A DNA stretch of 5,716 bases from the NCBI GenBank assembly GCA_014379395.1, contig JACMLV010000754.1, forward strand, positions 1 to 5,716, written 5' to 3'. The notes under the pieces were generated by a model, which was given only the letters and a program-made list of their open reading frames with translations, was not told the origin of the DNA and did not search any database. The translations under genes were made by a program, and so were the position numbers. Below are positions 1 through 5,716 of this stretch, one piece after another; position 1 is the first letter of the stretch, and every line of letters begins with the position of its first letter. This stretch comes from Burkholderiaceae bacterium. Its GTDB lineage: Bacteria > Pseudomonadota > Gammaproteobacteria > Burkholderiales > Burkholderiaceae_D.

Positions 1-763
1 CCGCTGGCGCGGCAAGGGCGCCGGCGCGGGCGGCGCGACGCCGCCGGGCGCGATCGGCGACATCAGCATCAACGACGTCCATTTCGCCGCCATCCCCGGC
101 GCGCGGCCGGACCCGGCCGGCCACGGCCTGACCTACATCGACCACCTGACCCACAACGTGCACCGCGGCCGCATGCGCGAATGGGCCGACTTCTATTCCA
201 CGCTGTTCAATTTCCGCGAGATGCGCTACTTCGACATCGAAGGCCGCCTCACCGGCCTGAAGTCGAAGGCGATGACTTCGCCGTGCGGCAAGATCCGCAT
301 CCCGATCAACGAGTCGTCCGACGACAAGTCGCAGATCGCCGAATACCTCGACCAGTACCACGGCGAGGGCATCCAGCACATCGCGCTCGGCAGCGCCGAC
401 ATCTACCGCTCGGTGGTGGCGCTGCGCGCGGCCGGGGTGGCGTTCCAGGATACGCCCGAGGCGTATTACGAGTTGATCGAGCGGCGCCTGCCGGGCCACG
501 GCGAACCGCTCGAGGCGTTGCGCCGCCTGCGCATCCTGATCGACGGCCACAGCGCGGCCGAGTCGGATGCCGGGCGCGAATTGCTGCTGCAAATTTTCAC
601 GCAGACGGCGGTCGGGCCGATCTTTTTCGAGATCATCGAGCGCAAGGGCGACCAGGGCTTCGGCGAGGGCAATTTCCGCGCGCTGTTCGAATCGATCGAG
701 CTCGATCAGATCCGCCGCGGCGTGCTGCAAGAGGCGCCGGCGAAGGATAAAAACAACGCTTGA
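1..763 (+). CDS. hppD: 4-hydroxyphenylpyruvate dioxygenase, C-terminal part (5' end outside window)
   Basis: This enzyme is an Fe(II)-dependent, cytoplasmic dioxygenase. It converts 4-hydroxyphenylpyruvate plus O2 to homogentisate and CO2 in tyrosine catabolism. The reading frame starts at base 2 and is open to a TGA at 761-763, giving 253 codons. Since family members are about 350-360 residues, roughly the first 100 are missing. The GTG at 158 is an internal codon, because conserved sequence (TYIDHLTHNV) lies just before it. The 2-His-1-Glu iron site is visible: His in DHLTHNV (143-145), His in GEGIQHIAL (377-379) and Glu in GPIFFEIIER (629-631). The C-terminal signature GFGEGNFRALFESIE, which closes the active site in this family, begins at 656. 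A Gly/Ala-rich linker (about bases 11-55) precedes the catalytic domain. The next gene starts 156 bases downstream and also acts on aromatic 2-oxoacids. The family assignment is secure; only the N-terminus cannot be judged. Confidence 0.96.
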   Translation, partial: RWRGKGAGAGGATPPGAIGDISINDVHFAAIPGARPDPAGHGLTYIDHLTHNVHRGRMREWADFYSTLFNFREMRYFDIEGRLTGLKSKAMTSPCGKIRIPINESSDDKSQIAEYLDQYHGEGIQHIALGSADIYRSVVALRAAGVAFQDTPEAYYELIERRLPGHGEPLEALRRLRILIDGHSAAESDAGRELLLQIFTQTAVGPIFFEIIERKGDQGFGEGNFRALFESIELDQIRRGVLQEAPAKDKNNA

Positions 764-919
764 AAAGACCGCCGCGAGGCCCGGCGGAATCGCCGCCGCT
801 TGTGCTAATCTACTCGCGGAGATTGATTTTCCGCGCCGTCCGGCCCACAAGGCTGGCCGGTGATGCGCAAGGCAGATCCGCCTTGACGCGCCCGCACACG
901 AAAATATGGAGACAATGCG
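764..919 (+). promoter_or_regulatory. Leader between hppD and the arylpyruvate oxidoreductase gene
   Basis: This 156-base gap contains no credible gene. A short hairpin (CGGCG 782-786, loop GAAT, CGCCG 791-795) lies just after hppD but has no T-run, so it is a poor intrinsic terminator. An extended -10-like element, TG-C-TAATCT (803-811), has no matching -35. TTGACG (883-888) resembles a -35, but the best -10 at 16-base spacing (TATGGA, 905-910) overlaps the ribosome binding site, which makes it unlikely. A Shine-Dalgarno sequence GGAGA (908-912) sits 7 bases before the ATG at 920. The gap is long enough for a separate promoter, but read-through from hppD is equally possible. Confidence 0.4.
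865..889 (+). other. Leader hairpin upstream of the oxidoreductase
   Basis: The arms GCGCAAGGC (865-873) and GCCTTGACGC (880-889) pair over nine bases with one bulged A (886) around a six-base loop, AGATCC. The hairpin ends 30 bases before the start codon and is not followed by a T-run. It could be an RNA structure in the leader or a dyad bound by a regulator. No known operator is recognised, and its significance is uncertain. Confidence 0.35.
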
Positions 920-3900
920 ATGAATGCACCCCTGACCGGTTCGCAGCTGGAGTCAAGCCAGCCCGAGAACCGAATTTCCCTCGACGACAAGTACACGCTG
1001 GACGGCGGCCGCGCCTTCATGACCGGCACCCAGGCGCTGATCCGGCTGCCGATGCTCCAGCGCGAACGCGACGTGCAGGCCGGCTTGAACACCGCCGGCT
1101 ACATCACCGGCTACCGCGGCTCGCCGGTGACCAGCGTCGACACCACCGCGCTCAAGGCCGCCAAGCACCTTGAACGGCACCACGTCAAATTCCATCCCGG
1201 CCTGAACGAAGACCTCGCCGCCACCGCCTGCTGGGGCACCCAGCAAACCAACCTGTTCGAGGGCGCGCGCTACGACGGCGTGTTCGCGATGTGGTACGGC
1301 AAAGGGCCGGGCGTGGACCGCTGCGGCGACGTCTTCAAGCACGCCAACTTCGCCGGCAGCGCGCGCCACGGCGGCGTGCTGGTGCTGGCCGGCGACGACC
1401 ACGCCGCCAAGTCGTCGACCACCGCGCACCAGAGCGACCATATCCTGAACGCCTGCGGCATCCCGGTGCTGTATCCGGCCTCGGTGCAGGAATACCTCGA
1501 CTACGGCCTGCACGCCTGGGCCATGAGCCGCTACACCGGGCTGTGGGTGTCGATGAAGTGCGTCACCGACATCATCGAGTCCGGCGCGGTGGTCGAGTTC
1601 GACCCGCAGCGCGTGCAAATCGTCACGCCGGACGACTTCGAGCTGCCGGATGGCGGCCTGAACATCCGCTTTCCGGACGCCGTGCTCGATCAGGAAGCGC
1701 GCATGAACAGCTACAAGTGGTACGCGGCGCTGGCCTACGCGCGCGCCAACGGGCTCAATAAGATCATCTGGGACAGCCCGCACGCGCGCATCGGCATCAT
1801 CACCGCCGGCAAGTCCTACCTCGACACGCGCCAGGCGCTGGCCGACCTCGGCATCGACGAGCGGGTGGCGCGGGAAATCGGCATCCGCCTCTACAAGATC
1901 GGCATGACCTGGCCGCTCGAGGCGGACGGCGTGCAGCGCTTCGCCAAGGGCCTCGACGAAATCCTGGTGGTCGAGGAAAAGCGCCAGATCCTCGAATACG
2001 CCTTGAAGGAAGAGCTCTACAACCTGAAGGACGGCGAGCGGCCGCGCGTGGTCGGCAAGTTCGACGACACCGGCGAGTGGAGTAACGAGCACCGCAGCGG
2101 CCACGGCGACTGGCTGCTGCCGGCCACCTATGAATTGAATCCGGCGCTGATCGCGCGCGCCATCGCCAGCCGCATCTCGCGCTACTACGCCGGGCATCCG
2201 GTCGAACAGCGCGTGCGCGAGCGCATCGCCTATCTGGAGGCGAAGGAAAGCGTCCTCAAAGGCACGGCGCGGCCCGATCCGAGCAAGGACCGCACGCCGT
2301 TTTTCTGTTCCGGCTGTCCGCACAACACCTCGACCAAGGTGCCCGAGGGCAGCCGCGCGCTGGCCGGCATCGGCTGCCACTACATGGCGCTGTGGATGGA
2401 CCGCTCGACCACCACCGTCACCCAGATGGGCGGCGAGGGCGTGACCTGGGTCGGCGCGGCACCCTTCACCGATGAAAAACACGTCTTCGCCAACCTCGGC
2501 GACGGCACTTATTTCCATTCCGGGATACTGGCGATCCGCGCGGCGGTGTCGGCCGGCGTCAACATCACCTACAAGATCCTGTTCAACGACGCCGTCGCGA
2601 TGACCGGCGGCCAGCACTTCGACGGCCCGCTGTCGCCGGCGCTGATCTCGCGCCAGATCGCCGCCGAGGGCGTCAACCCGATTATCGTCGTCACCGACGA
2701 GCCGGACAAATATCCGGCCGACTACGGCTGGGCGCCCGGCGTGACGGTGCGCCACCGCAGCGAGCTCGATGCGGTGCAGCGCGAACTGCGCGAGAAGAGC
2801 GGCGTGTCGGCCATGATTTACGACCAGACCTGCGCGGCCGAGAAACGCCGGCGCCGGAAACACGGCGCCTACCCCGACCCGGCCAAGCGCGTCGTCATCA
2901 ACGAGGCCGTGTGCGAGGGCTGCGGCGATTGCAGCGTGCAGTCGAACTGTCTGTCGGTCGAGCCGCTGGAAACCGAATTGGGGCGCAAGCGCCAGATCAA
3001 CCAATCCTCGTGCAACAAGGATTACTCCTGCGTGAACGGGTTCTGCCCGAGCTTCGTGACGGTCGAGGGCGGCGCGCTGAGAAAGCCGAAGAAGAGCGCC
3101 GCCCTCAGCCCGGACATCAACCCGCCGCCGGCGCCGCGGCTGCCGCCCTGCGTCGAGCCGTACGGCATCCTGATCACCGGCATCGGCGGCACCGGCGTCG
3201 TCACGGTCGGCGAAATCCTGGCGATGGCCGCGCATATCGAGGGCAAGGGCTGCACGGTGCTCGACATGAGCGGCCTGGCGCAAAAGGGCGGGCCGGTGAT
3301 GTCGCACGTGCGCCTGGCCGAGCGCCAGGGCGAGATCCACTCGACCCGGGTCGGCACCGGCGCGGCCGACCTGGTGCTGGGCTGCGACCTGATCGTCGCC
3401 GCCAGCCGCGACGCGCTCTCGCGCATGGGCGAGGGGCGCACTTTTGCCGCGATCAACTCGACCGCCGCCTCGACCGCCGCCTTCGTGCGCGACCCGGACT
3501 GGCAATTCCCCGAGGCCGGCACGCGGCGCGACATCGAGCAGGCCTGCGGCGCCGGCGGCGTCGCCTTCATCGACGCCGGCCGCATCGCCACCAGCCTGAT
3601 GGGCGACTCGATCGCCACCAACATGCTGATGCTCGGCTACGCCTGGCAAAAGGGCCGCGTGCCGCTGGGCGAGGCGGCCATCATGCGGGCCATCGAGTTG
3701 AACGGCATCGCCGTCGAGTTCAACCAGACCGCGTTCCGCTGGGGCCGCGTGGCGGCGCACGATCCGGTCGCCGTGCTGCGCCTGGCGGCGCCGGCGCAGG
3801 TGGTCGAATTCAAGCGCCGGCAATCGCTCGACGAGATCGTCAAGCGCCGCGTCGAACTGCTGACCGCCTACCAGAACACCGCCTATGCGGAGCGGTATCG

Positions 3901-4483
3901 GGCCTTCGTCGGGCGGGTGCGGGCGCGCGAGAGTGAGCTCGGCAGCAAGCAGCTGCGCCTGAGCGAGGCGGTGGCGCGCTATCTGTACAAGCTGATGGCG
4001 TACAAGGACGAGTACGAGGTGGCGCGCCTGCACGCCGATCCGGCGTTCCGGGCCAAGATCGACGCCATGTTCGAGGGTGACGTGAAGGTGAAAGTCCACC
4101 TGGCGCCGCCGCTGCTGGCGCGGCGCGACGCCAACGGCCACCTGGTCAAGCGCGAATACGGGCCGTGGATCGTCAAGGCGTTCGGCGTGCTGGCCAAGCT
4201 GAAGGGCTTGCGCGGCGGCGTGTTCGACGTCTTCGGCTACACGCGGGAGCGCCAGGGCGAGCGCGCGCTGATCGACGCCTACCGGGAAAGCGTGGGCGGC
4301 CTGCTCGGGCGCCTCTCTTTGGACAACCTGACGCAGGCGGTGGCGATCGCCAGCATTCCGGAGGAGATCCGCGGCTACGGCCATATCAAGGAGCGCAACC
4401 TGGCCGCCGCCAAGGCCAAGGAAGCGGCCCTCTTGGCAGCCTTCGACACGGCCGCGCCGGGCGGCGCGGCGCGCTCGGCTTAA
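920..4483 (+). CDS. Indolepyruvate (arylpyruvate) ferredoxin oxidoreductase, single-chain fused type
   Basis: This enzyme belongs to the 2-oxoacid:ferredoxin oxidoreductase family. It decarboxylates aryl-2-oxoacids such as indolepyruvate and phenylpyruvate to arylacetyl-CoA, reducing ferredoxin or a similar acceptor in the cytoplasm. At 1187 residues it is full length for the fused proteobacterial form. Visible regions are: an N-terminal pyrimidine-binding domain (about 30-250, with GLNEDLAATACWGTQQ around Glu97, a likely cofactor Glu); a middle domain (about 265-400); and a thiamine-diphosphate/Mg domain with GDG at 527-529 and Asn556. Cys463, Cys466, Cys486 and Cys638 match the spacing of the proximal [4Fe-4S] ligands of related enzymes. 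A ferredoxin-like segment follows (Cys665, 668, 671, 677, 698, 704, 709). Next comes a gamma domain (about 748-935, GIGGTGV at 754-760 and GLAQKGGPVMSHVR at 785-798), then a C-terminal DUF6537-type region (about 965-1170). The start is supported by GGAGA 7 bases upstream. No partner subunit or ferredoxin gene is visible here. The exact arylpyruvate preference cannot be read from sequence. Confidence 0.96.
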   Translation: MNAPLTGSQLESSQPENRISLDDKYTLDGGRAFMTGTQALIRLPMLQRERDVQAGLNTAGYITGYRGSPVTSVDTTALKAAKHLERHHVKFHPGLNEDLAATACWGTQQTNLFEGARYDGVFAMWYGKGPGVDRCGDVFKHANFAGSARHGGVLVLAGDDHAAKSSTTAHQSDHILNACGIPVLYPASVQEYLDYGLHAWAMSRYTGLWVSMKCVTDIIESGAVVEFDPQRVQIVTPDDFELPDGGLNIRFPDAVLDQEARMNSYKWYAALAYARANGLNKIIWDSPHARIGIITAGKSYLDTRQALADLGIDERVAREIGIRLYKIGMTWPLEADGVQRFAKGLDEILVVEEKRQILEYALKEELYNLKDGERPRVVGKFDDTGEWSNEHRSGHGDWLLPATYELNPALIARAIASRISRYYAGHPVEQRVRERIAYLEAKESVLKGTARPDPSKDRTPFFCSGCPHNTSTKVPEGSRALAGIGCHYMALWMDRSTTTVTQMGGEGVTWVGAAPFTDEKHVFANLGDGTYFHSGILAIRAAVSAGVNITYKILFNDAVAMTGGQHFDGPLSPALISRQIAAEGVNPIIVVTDEPDKYPADYGWAPGVTVRHRSELDAVQRELREKSGVSAMIYDQTCAAEKRRRRKHGAYPDPAKRVVINEAVCEGCGDCSVQSNCLSVEPLETELGRKRQINQSSCNKDYSCVNGFCPSFVTVEGGALRKPKKSAALSPDINPPPAPRLPPCVEPYGILITGIGGTGVVTVGEILAMAAHIEGKGCTVLDMSGLAQKGGPVMSHVRLAERQGEIHSTRVGTGAADLVLGCDLIVAASRDALSRMGEGRTFAAINSTAASTAAFVRDPDWQFPEAGTRRDIEQACGAGGVAFIDAGRIATSLMGDSIATNMLMLGYAWQKGRVPLGEAAIMRAIELNGIAVEFNQTAFRWGRVAAHDPVAVLRLAAPAQVVEFKRRQSLDEIVKRRVELLTAYQNTAYAERYRAFVGRVRARESELGSKQLRLSEAVARYLYKLMAYKDEYEVARLHADPAFRAKIDAMFEGDVKVKVHLAPPLLARRDANGHLVKREYGPWIVKAFGVLAKLKGLRGGVFDVFGYTRERQGERALIDAYRESVGGLLGRLSLDNLTQAVAIASIPEEIRGYGHIKERNLAAAKAKEAALLAAFDTAAPGGAARSA

Positions 4484-4500
4484 TTGTCGAGCTTCTAAAC

Positions 4501-4545
4501 CGCGCCGGATGCGGCGGGCGATTTGCCCCGCCGCATCCCGGTGCG
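4501..4545 (+). terminator. Long hairpin after the oxidoreductase gene, possible terminator or mRNA 3'-end stabiliser
   Basis: The core is a perfect 12-bp stem (GGATGCGGCGGG 4507-4518 with CCCGCCGCATCC 4527-4538) and an eight-base loop. It extends outward by six more pairs (4501-4506 with 4540-4545), allowing one bulged C (4539) and one G-U pair. It begins 17 bases after the TAA stop. No T-run follows, so classic intrinsic termination is doubtful. Protection of the mRNA 3' end or Rho-assisted termination are alternatives. Confidence 0.5.
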
Positions 4546-4647
4546 CACCGATTGCCGCCACCCGCGGCGCGGCCCGGCAGGTTATTGCTGCCAAGCATAA
4601 TTTCCCTCCAACTCTTGTCTGAACGCAACTCGTCGCGCCCCCGCTGA

Positions 4648-4681
4648 CGGCACGATAGCGCTTCGTGCCGGGCTTGCTTTT
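4648..4681 (+). terminator. Hairpin with trailing T-rich stretch, possible intrinsic terminator
   Basis: A perfect 8-bp stem, CGGCACGA (4648-4655) and TCGTGCCG (4663-4670), encloses a seven-base loop and is followed by GGCTTGCTTTT (4671-4681). The orientation suits the end of the transcript from the left. The T-run is short and starts several bases after the stem. If the protease message starts upstream, this could instead be a leader structure for that gene. Confidence 0.4.
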
Positions 4682-4687
4682 GCGCAA

Positions 4688-5716
4688 ATGGCCCCGCTTC
4701 GCCGATCTTTTTCCGGATGCGCCGCCTGCCGCGGCGCGATCTCTGAGGGGCCAATCATCGATGCCATCCACGCCGCGCCAGCGGCCGAACTGCTTGCCGG
4801 ACTGCGCCAGCCGCGCGCCGCCTACCGCAGCCGCGCCGCGCTGGCGGCGATTTGCCTGTTCGCCTTCGTCATGTTGTATTTCGGCCTGGCCGGCGCGTTC
4901 TTGCTCAGCGCCTGGCGGCTGGTTGCGCACGCCGAACTTGGCAAACCTTCCGGGCTGGCCTCGTATAGCCTGGCGGCCTGCGCGCTGTTGCTGGCCGCCT
5001 TCATGCTGAAGGCGTTGTTTTCGATCCGTCCGGTCAGCCCGGAGGGCTTGCTGGAAGTGACGCCGGAACAGCAGCCGCGGTTGTTCCGCTTCCTGCACGA
5101 GCTGGCCGACGCGGCCGGCGCGCCGCGCCCGCACAAGGTGTTCGTGTCGGCGCGCGTGAACGCGGCGGTGTTTTACGAGCTGTCCCTGTCCACCTTGTTC
5201 ATCGCCCCGCCGAAGAACCTCGAAATCGGCCTGGCCCTGGTCAACGCGCTCTCGCTGGGCGAGCTGCGCGCGGTGCTGGCGCACGAATTCGGTCATTTCG
5301 CCCAGCGTTCGATGGCGCTCGGGCGCTGGGTCTGCGTGGCGCAGCAGATCGCCTGCCAGTTGCTGGCGCGGCGCGACAAATTCGACGACACGCTGGCGCG
5401 CCTCGGCCAGGCCGACGCCGGCCTGAAGATGGCGCTGGCCCCGCTGCGCCTGCTGATCTGGTCGATCCGCGCGCTGATGGAGCCGGCCTTCGGCCTGGTG
5501 CTGTTGATGCAGCGCGCCCTGTCGCGCGAGATGGAGCTGCAGGCCGATCTGGTGGCGGTGGCGCTGACCGGCAGCGACGCGCTGGTGCACGCGCTGCACC
5601 GGCTGCCGTCGGCCTCCGCATCGTCCTCTTCGTCGTCGTCATCATCGTCGTCGTCTTCAGCGGCGAGATCGAGCTCGATGGGAGAGAGACCGGTGACTTC
5701 GAGGTTGGATCCGCAG
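4688..5716 (+). CDS. M48-family membrane zinc metalloprotease (Ste24/HtpX-like), 3' end outside window
   Basis: This is a predicted integral-membrane zinc endopeptidase of family M48, with its catalytic site probably facing the cytoplasm. Members take part in membrane protein quality control, but the substrate here is unknown. Residue numbers count from ATG 4688. There are hydrophobic segments at about 50-75, 92-115 and 253-274. The zinc site is HEFGH (199-203; His199, Glu200, His203), and the third ligand is Glu283 in ELQAD (283-287), the usual M48 ExxAD pattern. The start is uncertain. ATG 4688 is the only canonical in-frame start before the first membrane segment (the next is ATG 4871, inside it), but it lacks a Shine-Dalgarno. 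A GAGGGG at 4745-4750 instead precedes two ATC codons (4754, 4757), where IDAIHAAP-type homologs seem to begin. The frame is open to the window edge, but only up to about 5605 reads like M48. The Ser-rich remainder is probably not native (see the separate entry). The protease has no evident link to the upstream pathway. Confidence 0.85.
   Translation, partial: MAPLRRSFSGCAACRGAISEGPIIDAIHAAPAAELLAGLRQPRAAYRSRAALAAICLFAFVMLYFGLAGAFLLSAWRLVAHAELGKPSGLASYSLAACALLLAAFMLKALFSIRPVSPEGLLEVTPEQQPRLFRFLHELADAAGAPRPHKVFVSARVNAAVFYELSLSTLFIAPPKNLEIGLALVNALSLGELRAVLAHEFGHFAQRSMALGRWVCVAQQIACQLLARRDKFDDTLARLGQADAGLKMALAPLRLLIWSIRALMEPAFGLVLLMQRALSREMELQADLVAVALTGSDALVHALHRLPSASASSSSSSSSSSSSSAARSSSMGERPVTSRLDPQ
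4745..4750 (+). promoter_or_regulatory. Candidate ribosome binding site for the protease at a non-canonical start
   Basis: GAGGGG lies 6 bases before an in-frame ATC at 4757-4759 and 3 bases before another at 4754-4756. The ATG at 4761 is out of frame with the HEFGH-encoding frame. This is the best Shine-Dalgarno-like sequence upstream of the membrane segments, suggesting that translation may begin here rather than at ATG 4688. A base change or sequencing error that turned ATG into ATC is also possible. Confidence 0.35.
5606..5716. other. Discordant right edge, possible chimeric join
   Basis: M48-like sequence stops at about LVHALHRL (ends 5605). In the protease frame the rest reads as mostly Ser, then Arg-rich sequence using AGA, AGG, GGA and three TCA codons. 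The same register from 956 to 5599 contains no TCA, TTA or CTA codon. Two other readings also look protein-like. On the + strand from 5605 there is a Val/Ile-rich stretch of about 19 residues, suited to a membrane segment, followed by SGEIELDG. On the - strand from 5715 the reading is CGSNLEVTGLSPIELDLAAE followed by an Asp/Glu run, with mostly C-ending codons. All stay open through this edge, and the true one cannot be chosen here. I infer a join to foreign DNA, although a real Ser-rich insertion is not excluded. Confidence 0.55.
5621..5659. repeat. Low-complexity trinucleotide tract (TCN, mostly TCG)
   Basis: Thirteen consecutive TCN triplets (TCG, TCC, TCT and TCA mixed, seven or more being TCG) make an imperfect trinucleotide repeat. 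Depending on frame it would encode 13 Ser, a Val/Ile/Phe-rich run, or (on the - strand) 13 acidic residues. Such tracts are more typical of eukaryotic genes than of this type of bacterial protease gene. Confidence 0.8.

Larger units (their letters stand above)
4484..4687. other. Intergenic region with hairpins, no gene seen
   Basis: Between the oxidoreductase stop and the first possible protease start there is no protein with recognisable sequence. The region contains a long imperfect hairpin (4501-4545), a small dyad (GGCAG 4576-4580 and CTGCC 4588-4592, seven-base loop) and an 8-bp perfect hairpin (4648-4670). CATAAT (4596-4601) matches the -10 consensus at five of six bases, but no -35 stands at the right distance. 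A TAA at 4598-4600 closes the protease frame upstream, so the protease cannot begin before 4601. Confidence 0.6.

Noticed and set aside
158..763. GTG at 158 as a true start giving a 201-residue protein
   Set aside because: Conserved HPPD sequence, including an iron-ligand His at 143-145, lies upstream in the same frame, so this is an internal codon of a gene that begins before the window.
883..910. Promoter TTGACG / TATGGA with 16-base spacing
   Set aside because: The -10 match is only three of six bases and overlaps the ribosome binding site, so transcription would start almost at the start codon.
4679..4688. Perfect 10-base palindrome TTTGCGCAAA as an operator
   Set aside because: A few 10-base palindromes are expected by chance in a window this size, and nothing else supports a binding site.
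4665..5009. Forward open frame starting near the protease, with an ATG at 4761 after GAGGGG
   Set aside because: Its translation is Pro/Arg/Cys-rich with no family resemblance. The neighbouring frame carries membrane segments and the HEFGH and ELQAD zinc motifs.
953..5599. A very long antisense open frame (1548 codons) covering the oxidoreductase gene, the gap and the protease
   Set aside because: It is in register with the real genes, where stops would require TCA, TTA or CTA codons that this GC-rich genome avoids. Its product is a low-complexity Arg/Ala/Gln/His/Gly-rich sequence with no recognisable domain.
1..5716. CRISPR array, tRNA, rRNA, insertion sequence, toxin-antitoxin or phage-defence system
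   Set aside because: No direct repeats with spacers, no cloverleaf, no transposase or terminal inverted repeats, and no defence-type domains were seen. The window is mostly ordinary metabolic and housekeeping genes.

Overview
The sequence is GC-rich, with strong G/C bias at third codon positions and an almost complete lack of TTA, CTA and TCA codons in the real genes. It looks like a betaproteobacterium, most likely in the Burkholderiales and perhaps Oxalobacteraceae (Massilia/Duganella/Janthinobacterium type). That placement rests on gene style and recalled homologs, not on a search.

Layout, all on the + strand. (1) Bases 1-763 hold the C-terminal 253 codons of 4-hydroxyphenylpyruvate dioxygenase (HPPD), including all three iron ligands; the N-terminus lies before the window. 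(2) Bases 764-919 are a leader with a small hairpin and a good ribosome binding site. (3) Bases 920-4483 encode a complete 1187-residue, single-chain indolepyruvate (arylpyruvate) ferredoxin oxidoreductase, with thiamine-diphosphate, iron-sulfur, gamma and C-terminal DUF6537-type regions. (4) Bases 4484-4687 are non-coding and contain two good hairpins. (5) From about 4688 (start uncertain; it may be near 4757) an M48-family membrane zinc metalloprotease runs toward the right edge, with HEFGH and ELQAD zinc-site motifs. (6) The last ~110 bases (5606-5716) do not look like the rest of the protease. They consist of a TCG/TCA/TCC/TCT repeat followed by sequence with different codon use, and may be a join to unrelated, possibly eukaryotic, DNA.

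The first two genes both act on aromatic 2-oxoacids made by transamination of tyrosine, phenylalanine and tryptophan. HPPD uses O2 and sends 4-hydroxyphenylpyruvate to homogentisate. The oxidoreductase uses CoA and a low-potential electron acceptor to make arylacetyl-CoA. Together they form two alternative outlets for arylpyruvates. The protease has no evident link to this pathway.

I found no CRISPR array, tRNA, rRNA, insertion sequence or defence system. The unusual items are the discordant right edge, the non-canonical protease start, and the iron-sulfur cysteine layout of the oxidoreductase.
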